NCBI RefSeq assembly: GCF_000632225.1
Contig: NZ_JFYV01000012.1
Coordinates: forward strand, 267,095-331,094
Direction of reading: 5' to 3'
Source: Sphingomonas sp. RIT328
GTDB taxonomy: Bacteria > Pseudomonadota > Alphaproteobacteria > Sphingomonadales > Sphingomonadaceae
Length of the DNA stretch: 64,000 nt
Shown: positions 8,675-18,148 of the stretch, piece after piece
Numbering within the stretch: the stretch's first letter is position 1
Layout: every line of letters begins with the position of its first letter
Position numbers and translations under genes: made by a program
Notes under the pieces: model-generated
The model's input: only the letters and a program-made list of their open reading frames with translations
Database searches by the model: none
What the model was told of the DNA's origin: nothing

Positions 8675-9846
8675 CGCGACGCCCCGAAGGCGGCGAGGCG
8701 GCGCTGCGCATCGGCGCGGACGTTGGCCCAGAACAGGCTATAGTCGTAGACGTGGTAATTGTTGCCGGGCAGCACGTAGCTGCCGAGATCGGGCGGCGTG
8801 CCGATCAGCAGGAAGCCGCGCGGGCCGCAGCGCGCGGGCACCGTGCCGCTGGCGATCGTCGCGCTGCTGAGGTCGGCGCTGGGGTAGAGCGTGCCCTGGT
8901 TGGCGCTCGCCGGCGCGGCGGCATCGGCGGTGCCGGTCAGCGGATTGGTGCAGACCATGTCGCTGCCCTTGCGGGGCGCGCCGTCGAAGCCGGTCGTCGC
9001 ATCGTAGATGTCGGTGATCTGGCGCGGATCGGCGGGCTCGGCGAAACTCTCCCACGACAGCAGGCAGCGCACCTGATCGGGGCGGGTGCATTGCGGCAGG
9101 CCGAGCGCGGCGAGATCGTGCGCCTCGGACACCGGCCAGCCGACGACATAGGCGGCGACGATGCGCCGCGCGATCGGCTTGCCGGCGATCTGCTCGCGCA
9201 GCAGGCGGGTGAGGTGGAGCGCGCCCTGGCTGTGCCCGGCGAGGATGATCGGCCGCTTGGGATCGACCTGCGCCACGAAGGCGGCGAAGGCGGCGGCGAC
9301 GTCGCCATAGGCGAGGTCGAGCGCGCGATTGGCATCGGCGACGCTGGTCAGGAAGGCGCCGAACGTCGCCTGGCGATAGCGCGGCGCCCAGATCTCGCCG
9401 GCGGCGTTGAACGCGCTCGCCTGGCCGCGCAGGAAGATCGCGGCGCGTGCGTTGGTCTCGGCATCGTCGAGCGCGGCGTTCCAATGGTCGCGGCCGATGT
9501 AGGAGGTCGGGTGGATGAAGAACACCGCCGCCCTGGGCGCGGTCGCGGGCGTGTAGCCGGCGGGCGTCCACAGCGCCGGATTGCCGGCGATGTCGGGCCG
9601 GGCGATCCACATCGCGCGCGCTTCATAGCGTTGGGCGTCGACGCGCGGCTGCGCCCTGAACGCCTCCGACGGGACCAGCGCCATGCGCAGGATCTCGACG
9701 CCGTACAGGCGATAGGCGAGCGCCCCGGCGATGACGAGCGCGATCAGCGCGGCGAAGACATAGAGGAATTTGCGGGCCAAGCGTGTCGGTGTCCGGGCAG
9801 GGCAGGGAGCGCTTCTGATGGACGAGCCCCGCCGAACTGGCAACAC
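8671..9846 (-). CDS. DUF3089 alpha/beta-hydrolase, membrane-anchored
   Basis: 391 residues from the first ATG. One membrane segment ([17 protein letters not shown], about residues 29-45) precedes an alpha/beta-hydrolase domain. [17 protein letters not shown] near residue 98 and the nucleophile elbow [15 protein letters not shown] near residue 200 fit the DUF3089 family (lipase-like, substrate unknown). The start is uncertain: neither the ATG at 9846 nor a TTG at 9780, which would begin just before the membrane segment, has a strong ribosome site. It overlaps ruvX by four bases and diverges from gatC. The catalytic domain is predicted to face the periplasm. Confidence 0.8.
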   Translation of the reverse strand: MLPVRRGSSIRSAPCPARTPTRLARKFLYVFAALIALVIAGALAYRLYGVEILRMALVPSEAFRAQPRVDAQRYEARAMWIARPDIAGNPALWTPAGYTPATAPRAAVFFIHPTSYIGRDHWNAALDDAETNARAAIFLRGQASAFNAAGEIWAPRYRQATFGAFLTSVADANRALDLAYGDVAAAFAAFVAQVDPKRPIILAGHSQGALHLTRLLREQIAGKPIARRIVAAYVVGWPVSEAHDLAALGLPQCTRPDQVRCLLSWESFAEPADPRQITDIYDATTGFDGAPRKGSDMVCTNPLTGTADAAAPASANQGTLYPSADLSSATIASGTVPARCGPRGFLLIGTPPDLGSYVLPGNNYHVYDYSLFWANVRADAQRRLAAFGASR

Positions 9847-9887
9847 GAGGTTGCATCGGCGAAGCTGCCTCTGCTAGCCGCAACCTC

Positions 9888-10190
9888 ATGTCCGTAGACA
9901 CCGCCACCGTGAAGAAGGTCGCCGCGCTCGCGCGCATCGCGATCACCGACGAGGACGCGAGCCGCCTCGCCCCCGAACTCAGCAACATCCTCGGCTGGAT
10001 CGAGCAACTGGAGGGGGTCGACACCGCCGGCGTCGCGCCGATGACCGCGGTCATCCCCAACCAGCTGCGGCTGCGCGACGATGTCGTCGATGCCGATCCG
10101 CTGACCGGCGGCGGCATCCGCGACAGCCTGATGGCCAATGCGCCGCAGGCCGAACATGGCTTCTTTACCGTTCCCAAGGTGATCGAATAA
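9888..10190 (+). CDS. gatC: Asp-tRNA(Asn)/Glu-tRNA(Gln) amidotransferase subunit C
   Basis: 100 residues, the normal size. GatC wraps around GatA and stabilises the GatCAB complex, which amidates mischarged Glu-tRNA(Gln) and Asp-tRNA(Asn). The family pattern is visible: [15 protein letters not shown] near the N-terminus, [11 protein letters not shown] near residue 35, and [18 protein letters not shown]. The TAA stop overlaps the ATG of gatA (TAATG), consistent with translational coupling. First gene of gatC-gatA-gatB. Confidence 0.97.
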   Translation: MSVDTATVKKVAALARIAITDEDASRLAPELSNILGWIEQLEGVDTAGVAPMTAVIPNQLRLRDDVVDADPLTGGGIRDSLMANAPQAEHGFFTVPKVIE

Positions 10191-11671
10191 TGGCCGACCT
10201 GACCGACCTCGGCGTCGCCGCGATCCGCGACGGCGTGCGCAGTGGCGCCTTCTCCGCGGTGGAGGTCGCCGACGCCTTCATCGTCAAGGTCGCCAAGGCC
10301 AAGCCGCTCAACGCCTTCCTCGTCGAGACGCCCGACGCGGCGCTCGCCGCCGCACGCGCCGCCGATACCGCGCGCGCGGCCGGCGAGACGCTCAAGCCGC
10401 TCGCCGGCGTGCCGATCGGGATGAAGGACCTGTTCTGCACCAAGGGCGTCGCGACCACCGCGGCGAGCCATATCCTCGAAGGCTTCGTGCCGACCTACGA
10501 ATCGACCGTGTCGCAGAATCTGTGGGACGCGGGCGCGGGGATGCTCGGCAAGCTCAACATGGACCAGTTCGCGATGGGCTCGTCGAACGAGACGAGCGCG
10601 TTCGGCAACGTCATCTCGCCGTGGCGGCGGCCGGGCAGCGATGCGCCGCTCGCGCCGGGCGGATCGTCGGGCGGCAGCTCGTCGGCGGTGGCGGCGGGGC
10701 TGTGCCCCGGCGCGACCGGCACCGACACCGGCGGCTCGATCCGCCAGCCGGCGGCGTTCACCGGCATCAGCGGCATCAAGCCGACCTATGGCCGCTGCTC
10801 GCGCTGGGGGACGATCGCCTTCGCCTCGTCGCTGGATCAGGCCGGGCCGATGGCGCGCGACGTGCGCGACTGCGCGATCCTGCTCGAGGCGATGGCCGGG
10901 TTCGACGCCAAGGACGCGACCTCGCTGCGCCAGGACGTGCCGCGCTGGGAGGCGGGCCTGTCGGGCAGTCTCGCCGGCAAGCGCGTCGGTGTTCCCAAGG
11001 AATATCGCGTCGACGGGATGCCCGAGGAGATCGAGGCGCTGTGGCAGGCGGGGATCGACTGGCTGCGCGATGCGGGCGCGGAGATCGTCGACGTGTCGCT
11101 GCCGCATACGAAGTACGCGCTGCCGGCCTATTACATCATCGCGCCGGCGGAGGCCTCGTCCAACCTCGCGCGCTATGACGGCGTGCGTTACGGCCTGCGT
11201 GAGCTGCCCGAGGGGGCGGGGTTGCAGGACATGTACGCCGCGACCCGCGCCGCCGGCTTCGGACCGGAGGTGAAGCGCCGCATCATGATCGGCACCTATG
11301 TGCTGTCGGCGGGCTTCTACGACGCGTATTACACGCAGGCGCAGAAGGTGCGGACGCTGATCGCGCGCGATTTCGAGCGGGCGTGGGAGAGCTGCGACGT
11401 GCTGCTGACCCCGACCGCGCCGTCGGCGGCGTTCGCGCTCGGCGAGAAGTCGGCCGATCCGATCGCCATGTATCTCAACGACGTGTTCACCGTGCCGTCG
11501 AGCCTCGCGGGCCTGCCGGCGATGAGCGTGCCGGGCGGGCTCGACAAGCAAGGGCTGCCGCTGGGGTTGCAGATCATCGGCAAGCCGCTCGACGAGCAGG
11601 GCGTGCTGAACGCCGGACTGGCGATCGAGCAGCGCGCCGGCTTCACCGCGCGGCCGCAGACGTGGTGGTAG
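10190..11671 (+). CDS. gatA: Asp-tRNA(Asn)/Glu-tRNA(Gln) amidotransferase subunit A
   Basis: 493 residues. This glutaminase subunit releases ammonia from glutamine for GatB. The amidase-signature triad is intact: lysine in [14 protein letters not shown] near residue 77, cis-serine in [15 protein letters not shown] near 158, and the nucleophile serine in [13 protein letters not shown] near 180. The start overlaps the gatC stop. A 230-base gap, without a recognisable gene, separates it from gatB. Confidence 0.98.
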   Translation: MADLTDLGVAAIRDGVRSGAFSAVEVADAFIVKVAKAKPLNAFLVETPDAALAAARAADTARAAGETLKPLAGVPIGMKDLFCTKGVATTAASHILEGFVPTYESTVSQNLWDAGAGMLGKLNMDQFAMGSSNETSAFGNVISPWRRPGSDAPLAPGGSSGGSSSAVAAGLCPGATGTDTGGSIRQPAAFTGISGIKPTYGRCSRWGTIAFASSLDQAGPMARDVRDCAILLEAMAGFDAKDATSLRQDVPRWEAGLSGSLAGKRVGVPKEYRVDGMPEEIEALWQAGIDWLRDAGAEIVDVSLPHTKYALPAYYIIAPAEASSNLARYDGVRYGLRELPEGAGLQDMYAATRAAGFGPEVKRRIMIGTYVLSAGFYDAYYTQAQKVRTLIARDFERAWESCDVLLTPTAPSAAFALGEKSADPIAMYLNDVFTVPSSLAGLPAMSVPGGLDKQGLPLGLQIIGKPLDEQGVLNAGLAIEQRAGFTARPQTWW

Positions 11672-11674
11672 GTG

Positions 11675-11905
11675 ATGCATGTTGCAGAGATCGTCGCAGG
11701 CATTTGCGAGGTTCTCGGCATTTTTGAGGGTCGCGCCGGCAAGCTTCGCCGTCGGAATGATGATCGGCCAGCCAGGCGACGTGGAGGCGCTTGCCCGGCA
11801 GAGCCGAGTAATCGCCCTAGGACAAAATCATGGGGCAGGAACGTCGGTATGATGGCCGGACGGGTGCCAGCCCTGATACGAATTGATCGGCAGGAATCGA
11901 AATGA
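11675..11905 (+). CDS. Doubtful small ORF between gatA and gatB
   Basis: An open frame of 76 residues fills the gatA-gatB gap and overlaps the gatB start by four bases. The first part ([20 protein letters not shown]) looks protein-like, but the rest is arginine-rich and resembles out-of-frame GC-rich DNA. No clear ribosome site precedes it and no family is recognised. It may simply be leader sequence for gatB; listed because the overlap with gatB is suggestive. Confidence 0.2.
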   Translation: MHVAEIVAGICEVLGIFEGRAGKLRRRNDDRPARRRGGACPAEPSNRPRTKSWGRNVGMMAGRVPALIRIDRQESK

Positions 11906-13371
11906 CGGAATCCAGCTACCGCATCCAGGGCGCCACCGGCGAGTGGGAGGTCGTCATCGGCCTCGAGGTCCATGCGCAGGTCACCTCCAACGCCAAATTG
12001 TTCTCGGGCGCGGCGACCGCCTTCGGCGCGGAGCCGAACACGCAGGTCAGCCTGGTCGATGCGGCGATGCCGGGGATGCTGCCGGTGCCGAACATGGAGT
12101 GCATCCGCCAGGCGGTGCGCACCGGCATGGCGATCGACGCGGAGATCAACCGCTGGTCGCGGTTCGACCGCAAGAATTATTTCTACGCCGATCTGCCGCA
12201 GGGCTATCAGATCAGCCAGCTCTACCATCCGCTGGTCGGCGAGGGCGCGATCGAGATCAGCCCCGACGACAAGAACCCCGACGCGACCAAGACGATCGGC
12301 GTCGAGCGCATCCACGTCGAGCAGGATGCCGGCAAGCTGATGCACGACCAGCATCCGACGCGCTCCTATGTCGACCTCAACCGCTCGGGCGTCGCGCTGA
12401 TGGAGATCGTCAGCCGGCCCGACATGCGCTCGCCGGCGGAGGCGGGGGCCTATCTGCGCAAGCTGCGCGCGATCCTGCGCTATGTCGGCTCGTGCGACGG
12501 CAATATGGAGGAGGGGTCGATGCGCGCCGACGTCAACGTCAGCGTGCGCAAGCCCGGCGACGACCTCGGCACGCGCACCGAGACCAAGAACGTCAATTCG
12601 GTGCGCTTCGTCATGGCGGCGATCGAATATGAGGCGAAGCGGCAGGTCGAGCTGATCGAGGACGGCGGCCGCGTCGTGCAGGAGACGCGGCTGTTCAACG
12701 TCGAAAGCGGCACGACGCGGTCGATGCGGTCGAAGGAAGACGCGCACGATTACCGCTATTTCCCCGATCCCGACCTGCTGCCGCTTGAACTCGACGAGGC
12801 ATTCCTCGCCGCATGCCGCGCGAGCCTGCCCGAACTGCCCGACGCCAAGCGCAAGCGCTACGAGGCGCTCGGCATCTCCGCCTATCAGGCCGACGTGCTG
12901 ACCGCCGAGGTCGAGGCGGCGCGCTGGTTCGACGCGCTGCTCGAGGCGGGGGCCAAGCCGGTGGCGGCGGCGAACTGGACGACGTCGGAACTGTTCGGCG
13001 CGCTCAACCGCGGCGGGCACGACATCGCCCAGTCGCCGGTGTCGCCCGCGCAGGCCGCCGAGCTGCTCGCGCTGGTCGCCGACGGCACGCTGTCGGGCAG
13101 CCTCGCCAAGCAGGTGTTCGAGGTGATGCTGGAGACGGGCGACGCCCCGGCCAAGATCGTCGAGGACCGCGGTCTCAAGCAGACCAGCGACACCGGCGCG
13201 ATCGAGGCGGTGATCGCCGAGGTGATCGCCAAGAACCCCAACCAGCTCGCGCAATATCGCGGCGGCAAGGAGACGCTGTTCGGCTTCTTCGTCGGCCAGA
13301 CGATGAAGGCGATGGGCGGCAAGGCCAATCCGGCGGTGGTCAACGACTTGCTGAAGAAGGCGCTGAGCTGA
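11902..13371 (+). CDS. gatB: Asp-tRNA(Asn)/Glu-tRNA(Gln) amidotransferase subunit B
   Basis: 489 residues. It binds the mischarged tRNA, activates its acyl group with ATP and transfers ammonia. The N-terminal catalytic core shows [12 protein letters not shown] near residue 15, [19 protein letters not shown] near residue 88 and [14 protein letters not shown] near residue 158; [19 protein letters not shown] is at about 275. The C-terminal YqeY-like tail domain ends [17 protein letters not shown]. It completes the gatCAB set needed by bacteria that lack GlnRS and/or AsnRS. Confidence 0.98.
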   Translation: MTESSYRIQGATGEWEVVIGLEVHAQVTSNAKLFSGAATAFGAEPNTQVSLVDAAMPGMLPVPNMECIRQAVRTGMAIDAEINRWSRFDRKNYFYADLPQGYQISQLYHPLVGEGAIEISPDDKNPDATKTIGVERIHVEQDAGKLMHDQHPTRSYVDLNRSGVALMEIVSRPDMRSPAEAGAYLRKLRAILRYVGSCDGNMEEGSMRADVNVSVRKPGDDLGTRTETKNVNSVRFVMAAIEYEAKRQVELIEDGGRVVQETRLFNVESGTTRSMRSKEDAHDYRYFPDPDLLPLELDEAFLAACRASLPELPDAKRKRYEALGISAYQADVLTAEVEAARWFDALLEAGAKPVAAANWTTSELFGALNRGGHDIAQSPVSPAQAAELLALVADGTLSGSLAKQVFEVMLETGDAPAKIVEDRGLKQTSDTGAIEAVIAEVIAKNPNQLAQYRGGKETLFGFFVGQTMKAMGGKANPAVVNDLLKKALS

Positions 13372-13474
13372 GGCGAGGGGGCTTTGGGCTTTTTTGTGGG
13401 GGTGCGAGAGCGGAGGCTGTCGTCGTCTGAGCGGCGTCGTCACCGGATAGTGGTCGGGGCAGGGCAGTAAGTTT

Positions 13475-13573
13475 CACCAGTGCTCCCGCGAAGGCGGGGG
13501 CCTAGTGTTCCTTTGGCCGCTAACCGTTGCTCTGCTTGGCCACTGGATTCCCGCCTGCGCGGGAATACTGGGG
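13475..13573. repeat. REPIN-like paired inverted repeat, type A
   Basis: Two GC-rich arms in opposite orientation, about 31 and 36 bases, face each other across a 30-base spacer; each arm contains a small palindrome (CCCGCGAAGGCGGG, CCCGCCTGCGCGGG) next to a CAGTG/CACTGG word. Related copies occur at 20376 and 22085. The gatB-to-cyclophilin gap (13372-13957) holds this element and the type B element at 13683 and otherwise no gene that I can support. Confidence 0.75.
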
Positions 13574-13682
13574 ATTTGGCAGGCGGTTCGGCTGAGTTCA
13601 GCAAGCGCGGAGGGATTTCGGAGCGGTTTCGGGAGCCTCAGGCCCGCACGGCCCCTATGCGGCCACCATCGCACCCCACGCA

Positions 13683-13774
13683 CCACCCCGGCGAAGGCCG
13701 GGGTCCAGATGGGGGAAGCTTCGTCGTGACTTACGACGGTCTCCCAACTGGGCCCCCGCCTTCGCCGGGGCGGT
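13683..13774. repeat. REPIN-like paired inverted repeat, type B
   Basis: Left arm CCACCCCGGCGAAGGCCGGG with GTCCAGATGGG, right arm CCCAACTGGGCCCCCGCC with TTCGCCGGGG, inverted relative to each other. It belongs to the same set as the copies at 30262, 43633 and 55777. Confidence 0.75.
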
Positions 13775-13957
13775 CAGGAGGGTGGTGGGGCGGATTTCGC
13801 CTCGCGGAGCGGAGGATGCCGGGACACGCCCGCGCGGCGAGGGATGCGCCGGGGCGCCTTGCCTTCGAGCGAGCAGCCTATTCCGCAGCCCCGGCCCATC
13901 ACCGGGGCGACGGGTCGACGCAGGTCGGGTAAGGCCATGTGCCGAAGGAGAGTGGCG

Positions 13958-14611
13958 ATGAAGCGGATGGTCGGTCTGATGATGATGGTGTCGCTCGCGA
14001 TGCCAGCCATGGCGCAGCAGGCAGTCGGGACGGCGCCACCGGTGCCGGCGCCCGCGCCCGCGCCGTCGACGCCCGCATCCGCGCTGCCGCGCGTCGCGCT
14101 CGACACCAGCGCCGGGCGGATCGTGATCGAGGCGGATACGCAGCATGCGCCGATCACCGCCGGCAATTTCCTCAAATATGTCGCGGGCAAGCGGCTCGAC
14201 GGCACCGTCTTCTACCGCACGGTCAAGGTCGCCGACCGGTTCGGCTTCGTCCAGTTCGGCACCAATGGTGACGCCAAGCGGACGTTGCCGCCGATCAGGC
14301 ACGAGCCGACGACGCAGACCGGGCTGCATCATACCGACGGTGCGATTTCGGTCGCGCGGTTCGCGCCGGGCAGCGCACGCGGCGACTTCACGATCAGCGT
14401 CGGCGATCAGAGCGCGTCGCTCGACGCCGATCCCGCCAAGCCGGGCGACAATCTCGGCTATGCCGCCTTCGGTCACGTCGTCGAGGGGATGGACGTGATC
14501 GTCCATATCCTCGACGCGCCGGTGTCGCCGACCGAGACGATCGGCGGTTCGTTCAAGGGCGAGGTGCCGGCGAGCAAGGTGACGATCCGCACGGCGCGGA
14601 TCGTCCCATAA
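13958..14611 (+). CDS. Exported cyclophilin-type peptidyl-prolyl isomerase
   Basis: 217 residues. A signal peptide (MVGLMMMVSLAMPAMAQQ) and a proline/alanine linker precede a cyclophilin domain beginning ALPRVALDTSAGRIVIEA near residue 47. GTVFYRTVKVADRFGF and NLGYAAFGHVVEGMDVIVHI match the family core, although the catalytic FHR motif is FYR here. It should assist folding of periplasmic or outer-membrane proteins. The start at 13958 has AAGGAGAG six bases upstream; the frame stays open further upstream without support. A GC-rich hairpin at 14614-14633 separates it from convergent small genes. Confidence 0.88.
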   Translation: MKRMVGLMMMVSLAMPAMAQQAVGTAPPVPAPAPAPSTPASALPRVALDTSAGRIVIEADTQHAPITAGNFLKYVAGKRLDGTVFYRTVKVADRFGFVQFGTNGDAKRTLPPIRHEPTTQTGLHHTDGAISVARFAPGSARGDFTISVGDQSASLDADPAKPGDNLGYAAFGHVVEGMDVIVHILDAPVSPTETIGGSFKGEVPASKVTIRTARIVP

Positions 14612-14613
14612 GG

Positions 14614-14633
14614 GGCGGCCCCGCGGGGCCGCC
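14614..14633. terminator. GC-rich hairpin between convergent genes
   Basis: GGCGGCCCC, GC, GGGGCCGCC form a perfect 9-bp stem just after the cyclophilin stop and just before the stop of the minus-strand 72-residue gene. There is no T-run on either side, so it may only be a partial or bidirectional terminator. Confidence 0.4.
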
Positions 14634-14635
14634 GG

Positions 14636-14854
14636 TCATTGCTGGGTCAGATCCTGATTCTTGACCTCGCCGCCGGTGCCGCTGTTGCCGTCGAACGCGC
14701 CGGTATCGGTGAAGCGCGACGGCTCCTCGCCGCCTTCACCGCGAGCGACGGCGTCGGCGCGCGCCTCGACCGCCTGTTCGATGTCGCTGCGATCGTCGTC
14801 ACGCTGATCGTCGGGGTTGCTGTCCGGCGCGCCGGCCGGGATGGAATCGGCCAT
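14636..14854 (-). CDS. Small acidic hypothetical protein
   Basis: 72 residues, strongly hydrophilic and acidic, without a signal peptide or membrane segment (MADSIPAGAPDSNPDDQRDD at the start). GGAG precedes the ATG at a normal distance, and the gene begins four bases after the stop of the 53-residue gene upstream, so they form a two-gene unit. No family recognised; composition suggests a disordered protein. Confidence 0.6.
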   Translation of the reverse strand: MADSIPAGAPDSNPDDQRDDDRSDIEQAVEARADAVARGEGGEEPSRFTDTGAFDGNSGTGGEVKNQDLTQQ

Positions 14855-14857
14855 GGG

Positions 14858-15019
14858 TCAGATCTCCGCCGGTTGCGAGGTGCCAGGATCGGTCGCCGGT
14901 GTCGCGGGCGACGGCACGTCGATATCGGGTGCCGGCGTCTGGATCTCCGGCGGCGGGGCACTCGGCTGCACCGGCTGCAAATCGGGAACGGGGCTTTCGG
15001 GTGGCGGCTGGGTTGCCAT
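14858..15019 (-). CDS. Small proline-rich hypothetical protein
   Basis: 53 residues, about one third proline (MATQPPPESPVPDLQPVQPS at the start), likely disordered. The start at 15019 is set by a strong AAGGAGAG eight bases upstream; the longer open frame to 15115 would cover the promoter region. First gene of a two-gene unit with the 72-residue acidic protein. A possible EcfG-type promoter lies at 15044-15068. Confidence 0.6.
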   Translation of the reverse strand: MATQPPPESPVPDLQPVQPSAPPPEIQTPAPDIDVPSPATPATDPGTSQPAEI

Positions 15020-15043
15020 GTCGGTCTCTCCTTCATATGACCC

Positions 15044-15068
15044 AACGTTCCGGGTGCGCGCCGGTTGC
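15044..15068 (-). promoter_or_regulatory. Possible EcfG (general stress) promoter
   Basis: Read on the minus strand: GCAAC, 16 bases, CGTT, ending about 25 bases before the ATG of the 53-residue gene. The alphaproteobacterial EcfG consensus is GGAAC-N16/17-CGTT, so the -35 box has one mismatch. Such short motifs occur by chance, hence low confidence. Confidence 0.3.
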
Positions 15069-15130
15069 CTCTTGGCTTGCCCCCGGGCGTCAGGCTGGTA
15101 TAGACGCGCGCCCAACGGCGGGTCCTTCGT

Positions 15131-15215
15131 GCGGGCGTGGCGGAATTGGTAGACGCAGCAGGTTTAGGTCCTGCCATCGCAAGATGTGGGGGTTCGAGTC
15201 CCTTCGCCCGCACCA
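15131..15215 (+). tRNA. tRNA-Leu (anticodon UAG)
   Basis: 85 bases including an encoded CCA. Acceptor arms GCGGGCG and CGCCCGC pair; the anticodon stem GCAGG/CCTGC encloses the loop TTTAGGT with anticodon TAG, reading CUN leucine codons. A variable arm follows (class II tRNA), and the T arm contains GGTTCGAGTCC. It lies 75 bases before tig. Confidence 0.97.
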
Positions 15216-15289
15216 GTCCCGCGCTCCTGTGGGCGGGACGACAGCCTTAGAAGATTTTCCGTCAGATTTCTCAAGATTGAAGGCCGAAC

Positions 15290-16972
15290 ATGCAGACTGT
15301 CGAGACGTTGAACGAGGGCCTGAAGCGTGCCTACACGCTGACCATCACCGCCGCTGACATCGACGCGAAGGTCGATGCCGAGGTGAAGCGGGTCGCGCCG
15401 CAGGTGAAGATGCCCGGCTTCCGCCCCGGCAAGGTTCCGGTCAACCTCGTCCGCAAGATGCACGGCGAGGCGCTCGCCGCCGACGCGCTCAACAGCGCGA
15501 TCCAGCAGGGCGTGCAGCAGCTGATCGCCGACAAGGCGCTGCGTCCGGCGATGCAGCCCTCGGTCGCGCTCAACGAGGATTATGCGCCGGGCAAGGATGC
15601 CGCGGTGACGGTCGAGCTGGAAGTGCTGCCGACCGTGCCGGCGCCGGCGATCGATTCGCTCAAGCTGGAGCGGCTGACCGTGCCGGTCGCCGACGATCTC
15701 GTCGACGAGCAGCTGCAGAAGTTCGCCGACCAGTCGAAGAAGTGGGACGATGCGCCCGAGGACAAGGCCGCCGCGACCGGCGACCTCGTCACCGTCGACT
15801 TCGTCGGCAAGACCGCCGACGGCGTCGCCTTCGATGGCGGCACCGGCACCGACATGGGCGTCGAGATCGGCTCGGGCCGGCTCATCCCCGGCTTCGAGGA
15901 GCAGCTCGTCGGCACCAAGGTCGGCGAGGAGAAGGTGCTCAACGTGACCTTCCCCGAGGATTACGGCGCCAAGAATCTCGCCGGGCAGCCCGCGACCTTC
16001 GAGATCACCGTCAAGAAGATCCAGGTCGCCGGCGAGAGCAAGATCGACGAGGATCTCGCCAAGAACCTCGGCCTCGAGAGCCTCGAGCAGCTGCGCGGCC
16101 TGATCAAGGGTCAAATCGAGCAGGAGCATAACGGCCTCACCCGCACGCACATGAAGCGCAAGCTGCTCGACCAGCTCGCCGAGGGCCATGATTTCGAAGT
16201 GCCGCCGTCGATGGTCGAGGCGGAGTTCGCGCAGATCTGGCAGCAGCTGGAGCATGAGGCGACGCACGAGGAAGATCCCGCCGCGGCGCTCGCCGAGATG
16301 GAGTCGGAGCGCGACGATTACCGCAAGATCGCCGAGCGCCGCGTCCGCCTCGGCCTGCTGCTCTCCGAGATCGGCCAGGCGAACGGCGTCGAGGTGTCGC
16401 AGCAGGAGATGAACCGGCTGATCGGCCAGGCCGCGCAGCAATATCGCGGCGAGGACCAGCAGCGCTTCATCCAGTATATCCAGCAGGAGCCGATGGCGGC
16501 TGCCCAGCTGCGCGCGCCGCTCTACGAGGACAAGGTCGTCGACTTCCTGTTCGATAAGGCCGAAGTGACCGATCGCGAAGCGACCCGCGAGGAGCTGGAA
16601 GCGGCGATCGAGAGCGAGGACGGTTTCGCCACCGGCACGCACTCGCACGACCATGACAACCACAAGCCGCGCGCCAAGAAGGCCGCCGGCGAGGGCGCGG
16701 CCAAGCCGAAGAAGGCCGCCGCCAAGAAGCCCGTCGCTGAGGGCGACAATGCCGCGACCGAGACGCCGGCCGCCGAGGCTGCGACCGACGAGGCCGCCAC
16801 GGAGGCGCCTGCCAAGAAGCCGCGCGCCAAGAAGGCCGCGCCGGTCGAGGCCGAGACGGCGGTGACCGAATCGTCGCCGGTCGCGGCCGAGGCGGCGGAG
16901 GGCACCGAGGCGGCCGACGCACCGGCGAAGAAGCCGCGCGCCAAGAAGGCCGCAGCGCCGACCGAGGGTTGA
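15290..16972 (+). CDS. tig: Trigger factor with long basic C-terminal extension
   Basis: 560 residues, about 110-120 more than usual. Ribosome-associated chaperone and prolyl isomerase. The ribosome-binding loop motif is present as MPGFRPGKVPVNLVRK near residue 39; the FKBP-type domain spans about residues 145-245 (GDLVTVDFVGKTADGVAFDGG); the helical C-domain ends near residue 440. After HSHDHDNH, residues 450-560 form an alanine/lysine/proline-rich tail with three KPRAKKA copies, resembling histone-H1-like tails. A terminator-like hairpin follows. clpP and clpX lie downstream, as in many proteobacteria, but here a glycosyltransferase gene comes between. Confidence 0.96.
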   Translation: MQTVETLNEGLKRAYTLTITAADIDAKVDAEVKRVAPQVKMPGFRPGKVPVNLVRKMHGEALAADALNSAIQQGVQQLIADKALRPAMQPSVALNEDYAPGKDAAVTVELEVLPTVPAPAIDSLKLERLTVPVADDLVDEQLQKFADQSKKWDDAPEDKAAATGDLVTVDFVGKTADGVAFDGGTGTDMGVEIGSGRLIPGFEEQLVGTKVGEEKVLNVTFPEDYGAKNLAGQPATFEITVKKIQVAGESKIDEDLAKNLGLESLEQLRGLIKGQIEQEHNGLTRTHMKRKLLDQLAEGHDFEVPPSMVEAEFAQIWQQLEHEATHEEDPAAALAEMESERDDYRKIAERRVRLGLLLSEIGQANGVEVSQQEMNRLIGQAAQQYRGEDQQRFIQYIQQEPMAAAQLRAPLYEDKVVDFLFDKAEVTDREATREELEAAIESEDGFATGTHSHDHDNHKPRAKKAAGEGAAKPKKAAAKKPVAEGDNAATETPAAEAATDEAATEAPAKKPRAKKAAPVEAETAVTESSPVAAEAAEGTEAADAPAKKPRAKKAAAPTEG

Positions 16973-16978
16973 TCGACG

Positions 16979-17010
16979 GGGAGGGGGGCATCGGCTCCCC
17001 TCCTTTGCTT
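16979..17010 (+). terminator. Terminator-like hairpin after tig
   Basis: GAGGGG pairs with CCCCTC across a ten-base loop, followed by CTTTGCTT. It lies just after the tig stop and before a paired repeat element. Confidence 0.5.
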
Positions 17011-17114
17011 CGTCATACCGGCGCGAGCCGGGATCCATGGACGCGCGCGGGCTCGCGATGACGTTTGCGTCAGACGTTCCGTGACCGTGGGTCCCGGCTT
17101 TCGCCGGGATGACG
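17011..17114. repeat. REPIN-like paired inverted repeat, type C
   Basis: Left arm CGTCATACCGGCGCGAGCCG with GGATCCATGG, right arm GGGTCCCGGCTTTCGCCGGG with ATGACG, inverted, separated by about 45 bases. The same type occurs at 63684. Confidence 0.75.
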
Positions 17115-17159
17115 AATGAACAAACGCTCAGGCTTGCATAACTTGGGACGCAGACCAAC

Positions 17160-18092
17160 GTGACGCCACCGACGATCGCCGTCCTGCTACCCTGCTACAA
17201 CGAGGCCGCGGCGATCGCGCAGACCGTCGCCGGCTTTCGCGCCGCGCTGCCGGACGCGACGATCTACGTCTACGACAACAATTCGAGCGACGACACGATC
17301 GCGGTCGCCCGCGCCGCGGGCGCGGTGGTGCGCAGCGAGCGCATCCAGGGCAAGGGCAATGTCGTCCGCCGGATGTTCGCCGATATCGATGCCGACGTCT
17401 ATGTGATGGCGGATGGCGATGCGACCTATGACGCCGCCTCCGCGCCGGCGCTGGTCGCGCGGCTGCTCGACGAACCGTGCGACATGGTGGTCGGCAGCCG
17501 GGTGAGCCAGGTGCAGGAAAGCTATCGCCGGGGCCATCGCTTCGGCAATGCGCTGCTCACCGGCATGCTGGCGCGGCTGTTCGGGCGCAGCTTCACCGAT
17601 ATCCTGTCCGGCTATCGCGTCTTCTCGCGCCGCTTCGTCAAGAGCTTCCCGTCGCTGTCGGCGGGGTTCGAGATCGAAACCGAGATCAGCGTCCACGCGC
17701 TCGAACTCAAGATGCCCTGCGCCGAGGTCGAGACGCCGTATTTCGCGCGGCCCGAGGGATCGCAGTCGAAGCTCAGCACCTATGGCGACGGTTTCCGCAT
17801 CCTCAGGACCATCCTGACGCTGTACCGGATCGAGCGGCCGTTGCTGTTCTTCGGTGCGATCGGCGCGCTGCTCGCCGCGCTGGCGGTGGGGCTGAGCGTG
17901 CCGCTGGCGATCACCTATATGCACACGCATCTGGTGCCGCGCTTCCCGACCGCGATCCTGATCACCGGGCTGATGATCATCGCCGCGCTGTGCGGCTTTG
18001 CCGGGCTGATCCTCGATACCGTGGTGCGCGGGCGGCGCGAGGTGCGCCGGCTCGCCTATCTGACCCACCCCGCCCCGTCCGGCGGGGCTTGA
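17160..18092 (+). CDS. Family 2 glycosyltransferase, membrane-bound
   Basis: 310 residues. A GT-A catalytic domain opens with [38 protein letters not shown], the DGD motif in [11 protein letters not shown] and the acceptor-side [18 protein letters not shown] follow. Two C-terminal membrane segments lie at about residues 222-245 and 262-290. It resembles polyprenyl-phosphate sugar transferases or those decorating lipid carriers; the substrate cannot be read from sequence. The start is GTG at 17160 with only a weak GGGACG upstream. It sits between tig and clpP, which would otherwise be adjacent. Confidence 0.88.
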   Translation: MTPPTIAVLLPCYNEAAAIAQTVAGFRAALPDATIYVYDNNSSDDTIAVARAAGAVVRSERIQGKGNVVRRMFADIDADVYVMADGDATYDAASAPALVARLLDEPCDMVVGSRVSQVQESYRRGHRFGNALLTGMLARLFGRSFTDILSGYRVFSRRFVKSFPSLSAGFEIETEISVHALELKMPCAEVETPYFARPEGSQSKLSTYGDGFRILRTILTLYRIERPLLFFGAIGALLAALAVGLSVPLAITYMHTHLVPRFPTAILITGLMIIAALCGFAGLILDTVVRGRREVRRLAYLTHPAPSGGA

Positions 18093-18116
18093 ACTCCCCC
18101 GCCGGAGCGCCGATGT
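18088..18116 (+). promoter_or_regulatory. Possible sigma-32 promoter before clpP
   Basis: CTTGAA at 18088-18093 matches the heat-shock -35 box. Fifteen bases later GCCGATGT (18109-18116) matches five of seven informative positions of the -10 box CCCCATNT. It overlaps the end of the glycosyltransferase gene and lies about 30 bases before the clpP start. Confidence 0.35.
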
Positions 18117-18148
18117 TGGCGATCTTCGGGGCCTATAGAGAGATTTCC

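Noticed and set aside
13372..13957. CRISPR array, because of repeated GC-rich words
   Set aside because: The repeats are inverted pairs that occur once or twice per gap, without regular direct repeats and unique spacers, and there are no cas genes.
15164..17158. A 664-residue minus-strand open frame over tig
   Set aside because: Arginine/leucine-rich antisense shadow of a well-supported gene; no ribosome site or family motifs.
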